Of a stretch of 64,000 nucleotides of DNA, positions 47,229 to 55,495 are shown in pieces (position 1 is the stretch's first letter; every line of letters starts with the position of its first letter). Both the position numbers and the translations under genes were made by a program. The stretch is from Hydrogenophaga palleronii NBRC 102513 (GTDB taxonomy: Bacteria; Pseudomonadota; Gammaproteobacteria; Burkholderiales; Burkholderiaceae_C): contig NZ_BCTJ01000001.1 in the NCBI RefSeq assembly GCF_001571225.1, positions 434,001 through 498,000 of the forward strand. Direction: 5' to 3'. Below the pieces are notes generated by a model. The model did no database searches, had not been told where the DNA came from, and saw only the letters and a list, made by a program, of their open reading frames with translations.

Positions 47229-48026
47229 TCAGTGCCGGTTGGCCACCGACACCGGCGCCGACGAGGCCGCACGGCGCGGTTTCCAGGCTGGGCCCAGCAG
47301 CCGCATGCCACGCACCCGCTTGACCGCAACGACAAAATACACCGCGCCAAAAATCGGCCACCAGCGTGCGCCGGCGCGGTCCAGCCAGGCATATCGCTGC
47401 AGCCACTTCTGCGTGCGCATCGCCGGCCGGTAGCAGCCGAAGCGGTCCGACTCTACTTCAAAGCTCAACAGGCGCAGCCAGTCGCGCAGGCGCCAGGGGC
47501 CGATGAAGTCGCCGGCCGACGGCAGGTACAGGTTGGAAGCGCCGAACGCGTTCAGGCCGATGCGGCCGCACAGGTGGCCTCGGCCCTGGCGCAGGCCCCA
47601 CAGGCTGGTCGGGTTGAAGCCCGAGATCACCACCCGCCCCTCGGGCACCAGCACCCGCTCCACTTCACGCAGCACGTGGTGCGGGTCGGCGCTGAACTCC
47701 AGCGTGTGCGGCAACACCACCAGGTCCAGGCTGGCTTCGGGAAACGGCAGCGCCGCGGCGTCGGTGATCAGCGCCACCCGCGGCGGCCTGGTCGGGCGGC
47801 TGGTTTTGCCCCCTTCGGGCTCGGGCCACACCTCCGGCAGGGCCAGCCAGCGGTGTGGCATGCGGTTGGCCTGCAGGCCTTCCAGCTCGGGCAAGCCCAG
47901 CTGCAAGGCGTTGTAGCCAAACAGGTCGGCCACCGCCAGGTCGAACTGCGCCTGCTCCCAGGTCAGCAGGTACTGGCCGGGCGCGGTGGCGAACCACTCG
48001 GGCAAACCTATAATTTTTGCGGTCAT
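47229..48026 (-). CDS. Class I SAM-dependent methyltransferase
   Basis: 265 residues. The methyltransferase core is partly degenerate. Instead of a typical glycine-rich motif I there is LFGYNALQLGLPELEGL, followed by ALITDAAALPFPEASLDLVV (motifs II/III), LPHTLEFSADPHHVLREVER and VLVPEGRVVISGFNP (motif VI region), with a C-terminal basic, hydrophobic segment. This group lies next to rnhA in many betaproteobacteria. The substrate is unknown; homologues near gloB and rnhA are annotated only as methyltransferases. Here gloB is not present. Confidence 0.8.
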   Translation of the reverse strand: MTAKIIGLPEWFATAPGQYLLTWEQAQFDLAVADLFGYNALQLGLPELEGLQANRMPHRWLALPEVWPEPEGGKTSRPTRPPRVALITDAAALPFPEASLDLVVLPHTLEFSADPHHVLREVERVLVPEGRVVISGFNPTSLWGLRQGRGHLCGRIGLNAFGASNLYLPSAGDFIGPWRLRDWLRLLSFEVESDRFGCYRPAMRTQKWLQRYAWLDRAGARWWPIFGAVYFVVAVKRVRGMRLLGPAWKPRRAASSAPVSVANRH

Positions 48027-48411
48027 GGAATGTGGGACAACAGCCATCTGCGGCGGGAAGTCTGCGACACTGCAAACCACCCGCCACAAGGCCAGCCCGC
48101 ACTCTACACGCCCGCCCCCATCCCGCGCCATGCACCGGTTCCCCCCCCCCGCTTTTCTGACCGCTTCGCCGCACCAGGCGGCGCACGGCCAGCAACGCCG
48201 GTGTCACCGGTCGGGCCGATGCGCGGTGTGTGCAAGACAGACCGAACTTTCCGGCACGGCCTTGCTCCATTGGGCTGAATCTGCGGATTCCCCCCTTCCT
48301 GCACAGCGGCGCCCGCGCCACCGTGCCTCCCGCCATGGCCTCCGTGCCCGACAGCGCCGCCACCATTTCGCCGATGGCCGCCATGCGCTGCGCCCGACCT
48401 GACGTTTCCCG
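48027..48411. other. 385-base gap between divergent methyltransferase and mltD
   Basis: No gene recognised. The stretch is C-rich and includes a run of ten cytosines at 48141-48150. Short open frames here lack homology-like patterns. Promoters for both neighbours should lie here but none stands out. Confidence 0.5.
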
Positions 48412-50151
48412 ATGACCACTGCCTGCCCGCCTGCCCACTTCCCACTCCCCGCCCTGCACGCCACACCGCTGCTGCGCCGATCACTCACCTGGGCCGCGCT
48501 CGCCGTGGCCGTTTTTCTGGCCGGTTGCGCCACCACCGTAACGCCCGACAACAGCGGCACCGCGAGCCCGGGCGGCAGCGCCAGCAGCAGTACCGGCACC
48601 AGCACGCACGCCACCGGCCGCAACACGCCTTCCGGTCTGCCGTCCTACCGCCTGCCTTCCGACGTGCCGCTGAGCGCCATCGGCACCGCAGAAACCCAGC
48701 TGCCGACCGTGATCACGCTGGACGCACCGGCCGATCTGTGGGACCGCATCCGCCGCGGCTTCGCCATGCCCGATCTGGATGGTGACCTGGTGCGTGACCG
48801 CGAGCAGTGGTACGCCACCCGGCCCGACTACATGCAGCGCATGACCGAGCGCTCCAGCCGCTACCTGTTCCACATCGTCGAGGAGATCGAGCGCCGCAAC
48901 ATGCCGATGGAGCTGGCCCTGCTGCCCTTCATCGAGAGCGCCTTCAACCCGCAAGCCGTCTCCAGCGCCCGCGCCGCCGGCATGTGGCAGTTCATGCCGG
49001 CCACCGGCCAGTCCTTCGACCTCAAGCAGAACGCCTTCCGCGACGACCGCCGCGACGTGCTGGCCTCCACCCGCGCCGCGCTCGACTACCTGCAGCAGCT
49101 CTACGTGCGCTTTGGCGACTGGCACCTCGCGCTGGCGGCCTACAACTGGGGCCAGGGCAATGTGAACCGCGCCATCACCAACAACCAACGCGCCGGCAAG
49201 CCCACCGGCTACACCGACCTCACCATGCCGGCCGAAACGCGCCAGTACGTGCCCAAGCTGCAGGCGGTGAAGAACATCATGGCGCGGCCGCAGGATTTCA
49301 ACGCCACGCTGCCACTGATCGGCAACCACCCGTTCTTCGACACCGTCACCCTGCAGCGCGACATGGACGTGGCCGTCATCGCCACCCTGGCCGAGGTGGA
49401 CGAAAAAGACTTCCGCGCCCTCAACCCCTCGCTGCGCCAGCCGGTGGTGATGGCCGCGGGCACGCCCACGGTGCTGCTGCCCTGGGACAACGCGGTGATC
49501 TTCCAGCGCAACCTGCAGTCGCACACCGGCATGCTGGCGAGCTGGACGGCCTGGGTCGTGCCCACCACCATGACGGTGGCGCAGGCCGCGGCCAAGGTCG
49601 GCATGAGCGAAGCCGAGCTGCGCCAGGTCAACAACATCCCGCCGCGCATGCAGGTGCGGGCCGGCTCCAGCCTGCTGGTGCCGCGCACCGACAAACGCAG
49701 CGCCGACGTGCCGCTGCACGTGGCCGACAACGGCCAGATCAACTTCCAGCCCGAGGTCATCCTGCGCCGCACCACGGTGAAGGCACGCAAGGGTGAAAAC
49801 CTCGCCCGGCTGGCGCAGCGCTACGGCGTGAGCGCCGCCAGCGCGGCCGGCTGGAACAAGCTGGCAGTGAACGCTTCGCTGAAGCCGGGCCAGTCGGTGG
49901 TGCTGATGCTGCCGCGCCGCGTGACCACCAGTGCCCCGGCAACCGCCACCGCCTCCGCGTCGAAGAGACCCGTGGCCAAACAGGCCGCCGCACCGGCCAC
50001 GCGCAAGGTGGCGGCCAGCGCCAGCAAGCCCGCCAAGGCCAGGGCCAAGGCGCAGAGCACCACGGCCAAAGCCAAGGCCGCCCCGGCCAGCAAGACCCGC
50101 GTGGCCAGCAACAACAGCAGCGGCAGCAAGTCGAACCCGAGAAAGAACTGA
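48412..50151 (+). CDS. mltD: MltD, membrane-bound lytic murein transglycosylase D
   Basis: Outer-membrane lipoprotein that cleaves glycan strands. 579 residues. A basic N-terminus and hydrophobic segment end in the lipobox LAGC (about 38-41). The SLT domain has LLPFIESAFNPQAVSSARAA with catalytic Glu at about 175, then GMWQFMPATGQSFDL and LALAAYNWGQGNVNRAI. Two LysM-like repeats follow (VPTTMTVAQAAAKVGMSEAE and TTVKARKGENLARLAQRYGV). After about residue 504 there is a tail of roughly 75 residues very rich in Lys, Ala and Ser, not part of standard MltD. Confidence 0.93.
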   Translation: MTTACPPAHFPLPALHATPLLRRSLTWAALAVAVFLAGCATTVTPDNSGTASPGGSASSSTGTSTHATGRNTPSGLPSYRLPSDVPLSAIGTAETQLPTVITLDAPADLWDRIRRGFAMPDLDGDLVRDREQWYATRPDYMQRMTERSSRYLFHIVEEIERRNMPMELALLPFIESAFNPQAVSSARAAGMWQFMPATGQSFDLKQNAFRDDRRDVLASTRAALDYLQQLYVRFGDWHLALAAYNWGQGNVNRAITNNQRAGKPTGYTDLTMPAETRQYVPKLQAVKNIMARPQDFNATLPLIGNHPFFDTVTLQRDMDVAVIATLAEVDEKDFRALNPSLRQPVVMAAGTPTVLLPWDNAVIFQRNLQSHTGMLASWTAWVVPTTMTVAQAAAKVGMSEAELRQVNNIPPRMQVRAGSSLLVPRTDKRSADVPLHVADNGQINFQPEVILRRTTVKARKGENLARLAQRYGVSAASAAGWNKLAVNASLKPGQSVVLMLPRRVTTSAPATATASASKRPVAKQAAAPATRKVAASASKPAKARAKAQSTTAKAKAAPASKTRVASNNSSGSKSNPRKN

Positions 50152-50196
50152 GCGCAGCAACGACGGCTGCGGCAGCGGCGGCGAAGCCGCTGCGCC

Positions 50197-51267
50197 TCAG
50201 GCGCGGAAACGGGCCTTGGCCTTGCGCGCGAAGTCGTTGGTGAAGGTCTGCGCGAGGTCCACGCGCTGCAGCGAGCCCGGCTCCTCGAACTGCGCCAGCA
50301 TGCGCGCCGCCGTCGCCGGGCCGGTCTCGGGCATCAGCCCGTCCACCGTCCAGGCCTCGCGCACGCGCTGGAACGCCGCCAGGTACAACGACCGGTCACC
50401 CTGGAAGTAACGCTCGGGCACAGTCTTGATGATGTCCGACGGCCCCGCCGTCTGCAGCCACTTGAGCGCATGCACCATGGCGTCGGCCATGGCCTGCGTG
50501 GCCTTGGGGTACTGCGCCAGGAAGGAGCCCGGCGCGCACAGGCAGGCCGAAGGGAACGGCCCACCGAACACCTCGGCCGTGCCGCGCGTGCTCCGCGTGT
50601 CGGCCACCACCTTGAGCGTGCCCAGCTGTTCGAGCTGCGTCACCGTCGGGTCGGTGTAGCTGATGGCGTCGAGGTCACCACGGCGGAACGCCTGCACGGC
50701 GGCGGCGGCATTGGCCAGGGGCACGTATTGCACGTCGGTGGCACGCAGGCCTGCCTTGCCCAGCACCAGACTCGCCACACGGTGCGAGGCCGAGCTGCTG
50801 CTCATCACCCCCACCCGGCGGCCACGCAGATCGGCCACACCACGGTAGTGGCCCATCGTGTCCAGCGACACCCCCACCACCACCAGCGGCGCGCGCCCCT
50901 GCAGCACGAAGGACTGCAGGCTCTGGCCCCGTGCCTGCAGCGCAATGGTGCTGGCGTAAGGGCCCGAGAGCGCATGCACGGCGCCGCCCTGCATGGCCAG
51001 CAGCGATTGCGTGGCGTCGGGAAACTCGCGCAGCTCCACGTCCAGGCCTTCGCGCACGAAGTAACCCAGGCGCTCCGCGATGGTCAGCGGCAGGTAGCAG
51101 AACGAGCTGCGGTTGTCGACCGCGATCACCAGCCGCGTGGCGCCGGGCCGCGGTGTCGCCGCAGATGCGGCGCCGTTGGCCGGTACCAGTTGCGCACGCA
51201 ACGCGGGCATGGCCGCGGCGGCAACGCCCAGCGCACACAAACGACCCCATTGACGGCGACTCCACAT
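50197..51267 (-). CDS. NMT1/SsuA-like ABC transporter substrate-binding protein
   Basis: Periplasmic binding protein of 356 residues. WSRRQWGRLCALGVAAAAMP then ALRA form a twin-arginine-like or Sec signal (R-R near the N-terminus). The mature part has VIAVDNRSSFCYLPLTIAER, LGYFVREGLDVELREFPDAT and AMQGGAVHALSGPYAST, the NMT1/THI5 pattern of binding proteins for sulfonates, nitrate, or pyrimidine precursors. No permease or ATPase gene is adjacent, so it is an orphan or works with a distant transporter. Ligand unknown. I chose the ATG at 51267. Confidence 0.85.
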   Translation of the reverse strand: MWSRRQWGRLCALGVAAAAMPALRAQLVPANGAASAATPRPGATRLVIAVDNRSSFCYLPLTIAERLGYFVREGLDVELREFPDATQSLLAMQGGAVHALSGPYASTIALQARGQSLQSFVLQGRAPLVVVGVSLDTMGHYRGVADLRGRRVGVMSSSSASHRVASLVLGKAGLRATDVQYVPLANAAAAVQAFRRGDLDAISYTDPTVTQLEQLGTLKVVADTRSTRGTAEVFGGPFPSACLCAPGSFLAQYPKATQAMADAMVHALKWLQTAGPSDIIKTVPERYFQGDRSLYLAAFQRVREAWTVDGLMPETGPATAARMLAQFEEPGSLQRVDLAQTFTNDFARKAKARFRA

Positions 51268-51407
51268 GGCCAGGCTTCCTCTCTGTTCCCGTTGTTCTCG
51301 GCACGTCCTTAGCGTAGGCACATGGGCAAAAACCCGCATCGGGACGAATCCCGAGCGGGTTTGTACGGATCGATTGAAAGCCTATGTAGCCGGCGAGGCT
51401 GGTGCGC

Positions 51408-51812
51408 TCAGACGAACAGGATCGCGATGTTCGTCATCAGGGCCAGCGCCCAGATCAGGCTGCGCGCGTTCGCCATGTTGGCCACGTACATCATGATGTA
51501 CAGCAAACGCAGTACGACAAACAGGAAGGCCAGCACATCAAGGCGCATCTGCACCGCGCCGAGCTGGTGGGCGATGATGACCGCGCCAATGAAGAACGGC
51601 AGTGCCTCGAAGCTGTTGGCCTGGGCCGCGTTGGCGCGTGCGCGCCAGTCGGTCTGGCGCGCCAGCCATTCGCGCGGGTGCTGATTGTCCAGGCCGCCTT
51701 TGCTGCGCGCCTTGGTCATGTAGCCCGATTTGGCGAGCCACGCGCAGCCGATCGGCAGCAGGGCCGCCACCAGCACGCACCAGTACGCCACGGTCAGTCC
51801 AGCCAGTTTCAT
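51408..51812 (-). CDS. MAPEG family membrane protein
   Basis: 134 residues with four hydrophobic helices. The MAPEG pattern is seen: RARANAAQANSFEALPFFIG (the conserved RaxxNxxE-type segment) and LFVVLRLLYIMMYVANM. Eukaryotic relatives are glutathione-dependent enzymes of eicosanoid metabolism; the role of bacterial ones is unknown, perhaps glutathione transfer. It is downstream of recR on the minus strand, 51 bases apart. Confidence 0.88.
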   Translation of the reverse strand: MKLAGLTVAYWCVLVAALLPIGCAWLAKSGYMTKARSKGGLDNQHPREWLARQTDWRARANAAQANSFEALPFFIGAVIIAHQLGAVQMRLDVLAFLFVVLRLLYIMMYVANMANARSLIWALALMTNIAILFV

Positions 51813-51863
51813 GTGCGGCTTTCGATGAAGGTTTGAATCGGAATGTCTGTTGCGTGGCGCGGC

Positions 51864-52475
51864 TCAGCGCCGGTCCACCAGGGCGTGGGCGATGGTGCCC
51901 AGGTCCACGTATTCAAGCTCGCTGCCCACCGGCACACCACGCGCCAGGCGCGTCACCTGCACATCGTCGCGGCCCTTGAGGGCCTGCGCAATGACGTGTG
52001 CGGTGGTCTCGCCTTCAGCGGTGAAGTTGGTGGCGAGGATCACCTCGTGCACCGCAGGCTCACCCTGCTCGGCGGGTGCGCTGATGCGGTCGAACAGCTT
52101 CTGCAGACCGATGTCGCGCGGGCCCACGTCGTCGAGCGGGCTGAGCTTGCCCATGAGCACGAAGAACAGGCCCTTGTAGGCACCGGTGCGCTCCATGGCG
52201 GCCTGATCGGCGGGCGTCTCCACCACGCAGAGCTGCGTGCGGTCGCGCCGCGGATCGCGGCAGGTGTGGCACAGCTCTTCTTCGGTGAAGGTGTTGCACA
52301 GCTTGCAGTGCTTCACCGATGCGGTGGCGTGCTCCAGCGCGCGCGCAATCTGCAAGGCGCCGGGGCGGTCGTGCTGCAGCAAATGGAAGGCCATGCGCTG
52401 CGCCGACTTCACGCCCACACCGGGCAGGCGACGCAGTGCCTGCACCAGCAGTTCCAGCGAGTGGTTCTCAGCCAT
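51864..52475 (-). CDS. recR: RecR, recombination protein
   Basis: Ring-forming partner of RecO/RecF in gap repair. 203 residues: an N-terminal helix-hairpin-helix ([20 protein letters not shown]), the C4 zinc finger [16 protein letters not shown], and a TOPRIM domain ([20 protein letters not shown], then [18 protein letters not shown]). Last core gene of the dnaX-ybaB-recR operon, 28 bases after ybaB. Confidence 0.96.
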   Translation of the reverse strand: MAENHSLELLVQALRRLPGVGVKSAQRMAFHLLQHDRPGALQIARALEHATASVKHCKLCNTFTEEELCHTCRDPRRDRTQLCVVETPADQAAMERTGAYKGLFFVLMGKLSPLDDVGPRDIGLQKLFDRISAPAEQGEPAVHEVILATNFTAEGETTAHVIAQALKGRDDVQVTRLARGVPVGSELEYVDLGTIAHALVDRR

Positions 52476-52503
52476 CGAGCGGGGGATGCCCGGACCGCGG
52501 CGA

Positions 52504-52836
52504 TCAGAACGGGAACTTCATGCCACCGGGCAGGCCCGGCATGCCGGCGGTGAGCTTGCCCATCTTCTCGGCAGAGGTTTCTTCGGCCTTGCGCACCGCG
52601 GCGTTGAAGGCCGCGGCCACCAGGTCTTCCAGCATGTCCTTGTCGTCGGCCAGCAGGCTGGGGTCGATGGTCACGCGCTTGACGTCGTGCTTGCAGGTCA
52701 TGAGCACCTTCACCAGGCCGGCGCCAGATTCGCCCGTGACTTCGATGAAGGCCAGTTCGTCCTGCGCCTTCTTCAGGTTGTCCTGCATGGCCTGGGCCTG
52801 CTTCATGAGGCCGGCGAGTTGTCCTTTGTTGAACAT
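52504..52836 (-). CDS. ybaB: YbaB/EbfC nucleoid-associated protein
   Basis: Small DNA-binding dimer of 110 residues. [20 protein letters not shown] at the start and the [20 protein letters not shown] beta segment are the family hallmarks; the end [13 protein letters not shown] is usual. It sits between dnaX (39 bases) and recR, the conserved order across proteobacteria. Confidence 0.95.
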   Translation of the reverse strand: MFNKGQLAGLMKQAQAMQDNLKKAQDELAFIEVTGESGAGLVKVLMTCKHDVKRVTIDPSLLADDKDMLEDLVAAAFNAAVRKAEETSAEKMGKLTAGMPGLPGGMKFPF

Positions 52837-52875
52837 GGGTCTTCCTTGTGTTGTCGAGATGAATGGGGGGATGGG

Positions 52876-54885
52876 TCAGGCGCTGATGGCCTTGAGCGTG
52901 CCGGGCACGATTTTGCCGCCAAAGTCGCGCATCATGCTTTGCACGAAGGGGTCGGCCAGGATCTGGGCTTCGGCCTCGCGCTGGCGGCGCGCGGCCTCGG
53001 CGGCCACGCGGCGCGATGGTGAATCGGTCACGCTGCCGATCTCGACCACCAGGCGCACCTGATGGCCCAGGGTCTGCAGCGCAGTGGCGAGCCGCTCGCG
53101 GGTGTTGCCCTGGTTGAGCGAGCTGCGCTCCACGCGCAGCACCCACTGGTCGGCATCGCGTGCCACCAGTTGCGACTGCAGGCCAAGCTCACGCACCAGC
53201 GCGGTGATGGTTTCGGCGCGTGCGAGCTGCATCACGGTGTCAAACCAGAAGTCGCCTTCAACGCTGCCACCCGGCGCGGCCGGCAACACGGTCTGCGTGC
53301 CCGCCTCGGCCTGCGCTTGTGGCTGGTCGAGCGGACCGGGCTCACCCGCGTCGCGCACCGGAATCGAGACCACGCGGCGGCTCTGGCTCTGCGCCGGTTC
53401 GGATGCGTCGTCCCACGGCGGGCCGTCGTCTTCGGGCCAGGGCGCGTCGTCGTCCATGGGCCCTGACGGCTGTGACAGTTGCGGCGGTGGCGCACTGGCC
53501 GCCGGCGGCATGGTGACCGGGGCGGATTGCACGGGCGCGCTCACGGGCGCGGCCGGCGCTTGTGGTGTGGGCGGTGGCGGCGCCGGTGGTTGGCTCACCA
53601 CCGGCACCGGCATCATCGCTGGCGCCGGTGCGGCAGCCACGGGAGGCGCCAGCGGCGCAGCAGCCACAGGTGCGGCTGCCGGTGCAGCCACGGGCGAGGC
53701 AACGGCTGCGGCAGGCGCCTCAGCCGTTTTCAGTGTTTTTTTTTCCGCCGTGGCGGTGTTGCCGCTGCCAGTACCCGCCGGTTTGAAGGCCATCAGCCGC
53801 AGCAGCACCATGGTGAGCGCCGCGTATTCGTCGGGCGCCAGGCCCAGCTCGGCGCGGCCGTGCAGGCACAGGCTGTAGAGCAGCTGCGTCTCGTCGGCCG
53901 GCAGGCTCTGCGCCAGTTGCGCAATCTGCGCTTCGTCCGGATCTTCGAGGCCTTCGGTCTGCGCAACACGCCCCGGCACCGCCTGCAGCACCGCCATGCG
54001 CTGCAGCACGCCGGTCATTTCTTCCAGCGTGGACGCCGCGTTCAAGCCATTGAGGCGCAGCGCGTCGATGGTGTCGACCACGGTGGCGCCATCGGCACGC
54101 GCCAGTGCATCGATCAGGCGCAGCACATAAGAACGGTCCACCGCGCCCAGCATCTGGCGCACGGTGGCTTCCTGCAACTGGCCGCCGCCAAAGGCAATCG
54201 CCTGGTCGGTGAGCGAGAGCGCATCGCGCATGGAGCCGCGTGCGGCGCGCGAGATCAGGCGCAGCGCCTGCACCTCGGCCGGCACCTGCTCGGTCTGCAG
54301 CACCTGCTGCAGGTGTTCCAGCACCGTCTCGGGCGCCATCGGCCGCAGGTTGAACTGCAGGCAACGCGAGAGCACCGTCACCGGCACCTTCTGCGGGTCG
54401 GTCGTGGCGAGCACGAACTTGAGGTATTCGGGCGGCTCCTCCAGCGTCTTCAACATCGCGTTGAAGGCGGTGTTGGTGAGCATGTGCACCTCGTCGATCA
54501 TGAAGACCTTGAAGCGCCCCTGCACCGGCTTGTAGACCGCCTGCTCCAGCAGGGCCTGCACTTCGTCCACGCCGCGGTTGGAGGCGGCGTCGAGCTCTGT
54601 GTAGTCGACGAAGCGGCCGCTGTCGATGTCGGTGCAGGCCTGGCAGACGCCGCAGGGTTCGGCCGTAATGCCACCCTGGCCGTCGGTGCCCAGGCAGTTG
54701 AGCGACTTCGCCAGGATGCGCGAGACCGTGGTCTTGCCCACGCCGCGCGTGCCGGTGAACAGGTAGGCATGGTGCAGCCGCTGCGTCGTCAGCGCATTCG
54801 AGAGCGCCTGCACCACATGCCCCTGCCCCACCATTTCGGTGAAATTGCGCGGGCGGTATTTGCGGGCCAGAACGACATAGGACAT
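52876..54885 (-). CDS. dnaX: DnaX, DNA polymerase III tau (and possible gamma) subunit
   Basis: Clamp-loader ATPase, 669 residues for the full tau form. Walker A GTRGVGKT is at 45-52. A zinc finger with CGVCQAC follows. MIDEVHMLTNTAFNAMLKTL (Walker B) and the sensor LSRCLQFNLRP are present. Domain III ends near residue 370. After it comes a long Ala/Pro-rich linker and the tau-specific C-terminal domain, which binds DnaB and the polymerase. The linker starts with an A9 run at codons 381-384, with stop codons immediately in both other frames, so a gamma form of about 384-388 residues is plausible. I chose the ATG at 54885 (MSYVVLARKYRPRNF). Confidence 0.95.
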   Translation of the reverse strand: MSYVVLARKYRPRNFTEMVGQGHVVQALSNALTTQRLHHAYLFTGTRGVGKTTVSRILAKSLNCLGTDGQGGITAEPCGVCQACTDIDSGRFVDYTELDAASNRGVDEVQALLEQAVYKPVQGRFKVFMIDEVHMLTNTAFNAMLKTLEEPPEYLKFVLATTDPQKVPVTVLSRCLQFNLRPMAPETVLEHLQQVLQTEQVPAEVQALRLISRAARGSMRDALSLTDQAIAFGGGQLQEATVRQMLGAVDRSYVLRLIDALARADGATVVDTIDALRLNGLNAASTLEEMTGVLQRMAVLQAVPGRVAQTEGLEDPDEAQIAQLAQSLPADETQLLYSLCLHGRAELGLAPDEYAALTMVLLRLMAFKPAGTGSGNTATAEKKTLKTAEAPAAAVASPVAAPAAAPVAAAPLAPPVAAAPAPAMMPVPVVSQPPAPPPPTPQAPAAPVSAPVQSAPVTMPPAASAPPPQLSQPSGPMDDDAPWPEDDGPPWDDASEPAQSQSRRVVSIPVRDAGEPGPLDQPQAQAEAGTQTVLPAAPGGSVEGDFWFDTVMQLARAETITALVRELGLQSQLVARDADQWVLRVERSSLNQGNTRERLATALQTLGHQVRLVVEIGSVTDSPSRRVAAEAARRQREAEAQILADPFVQSMMRDFGGKIVPGTLKAISA
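53736..53744 (-). promoter_or_regulatory. A9 slippery run in dnaX
   Basis: Nine adenines on the coding strand, read GAA AAA AAA ACA at codons 381-384. A -1 shift (or one extra A) gives five altered codons, NTENG, and TGA at 53722-53720. A +1 shift (or one missing A) gives one codon and TGA at 53732-53730. The position is exactly at the end of the clamp-loader core. Confidence 0.65.
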
Positions 54886-54947
54886 GCGAGCGATTCTAAG
54901 CGGCGGGGGGTATGCCACCCCGGCCAGCGGCACGATGCCGCATCGCC

Positions 54948-54953
54948 TACAAT
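54948..54953 (+). promoter_or_regulatory. -10 box of the SRP RNA gene
   Basis: TACAAT ends seven bases before the inferred RNA 5' end. No good -35 hexamer is visible at the right distance, so the assignment is tentative. Confidence 0.4.
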
Positions 54954-54959
54954 CGACCC

Positions 54960-55060
54960 CGACGGGCCTTCCCGCATGGTGAAGCGGCCAACCGGGTCAG
55001 GTGGGGAACCAAGCAGCCCTAACTGTGAATCCAGTGCCGGGGTCAAGGCTCGTCACCTTT
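54960..55060 (+). ncRNA. ffs: Small signal recognition particle RNA (4.5S)
   Basis: The conserved SRP core is visible: GGTCAGGT (54995-55002) followed by GGGGAACC and AAGCAGCCC, which is the tetraloop and symmetric loop that bind Ffh. GACGGGCCTT (54961-54970) pairs with AAGGCTCGTC (55045-55054), allowing one G-U, to close the long hairpin, and CCTTTTT follows. The length of about 100 nt is that of the bacterial 4.5S type. It is divergent from dnaX, a common position in betaproteobacteria. Confidence 0.9.
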
Positions 55061-55495
55061 TTCCAAGAGCCCGTTGTGCATCAACGGGTTGACGGGACCA
55101 AAGGCCTTGCAAGGCCGGCTTGTAGCACCTGACTGTGACACGTTGAATCCAACGTGAGGTCTGGTGGCAGGTTTTCTGGTCTCTCCAAACGCGGTGGTTT
55201 CTTCAACCTCCGCATTGCTCTCCCCCACGCGGCATCTCATCCAGGGCAAGTGCGCTAACGGCCGCTTTGTTCAGTCCTTGGGCGCGTGCAGCCAGACAGG
55301 CAGGCATCAGCAATCACTTCTGCACCGCTTCAGGCCGCCACCGGGCTGTGACTCATTCTTTTGGGGCTTGCCCATGCGCCCTCCCGAGGGGTATTCGTAG
55401 AACACCCACACCCGCCCATGTCCCGGCAAGCAGAATGCCATTTCTGTTGCGTGAGCAGCAGTGGGTTCTGACGCGAAACTGAAAGGGAGTTCAAG
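55061..55495. other. 435-base gap after SRP RNA with three perfect hairpins
   Basis: No convincing gene. Three short perfect palindromes follow the SRP RNA: CCCGTTG-TGCAT-CAACGGG (55070-55088), GGCCTTG-CAAGGCC (55103-55116) and CACGTTG-AATC-CAACGTG (55139-55156). The rest, up to a GGGAG ribosome site before the lipoprotein gene, looks unstructured. A 78-codon open frame at 55164-55400 shows no family pattern. Confidence 0.5.

Noticed and set aside
54886-54933. Upstream start for dnaX
   Set aside because: It would add 16 residues ahead of the conserved MSYVVLARKYRP N-terminus and run toward the SRP promoter.
55240-55300. Integron attachment (attC-like) site suggested by a GCTAAC core
   Set aside because: Only one half-site resembles a core and no matching inverted partner or integrase is present.
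55164-55400. 78-codon open frame after SRP RNA
   Set aside because: No clear ribosome site, no family pattern, atypical composition; more likely non-coding.
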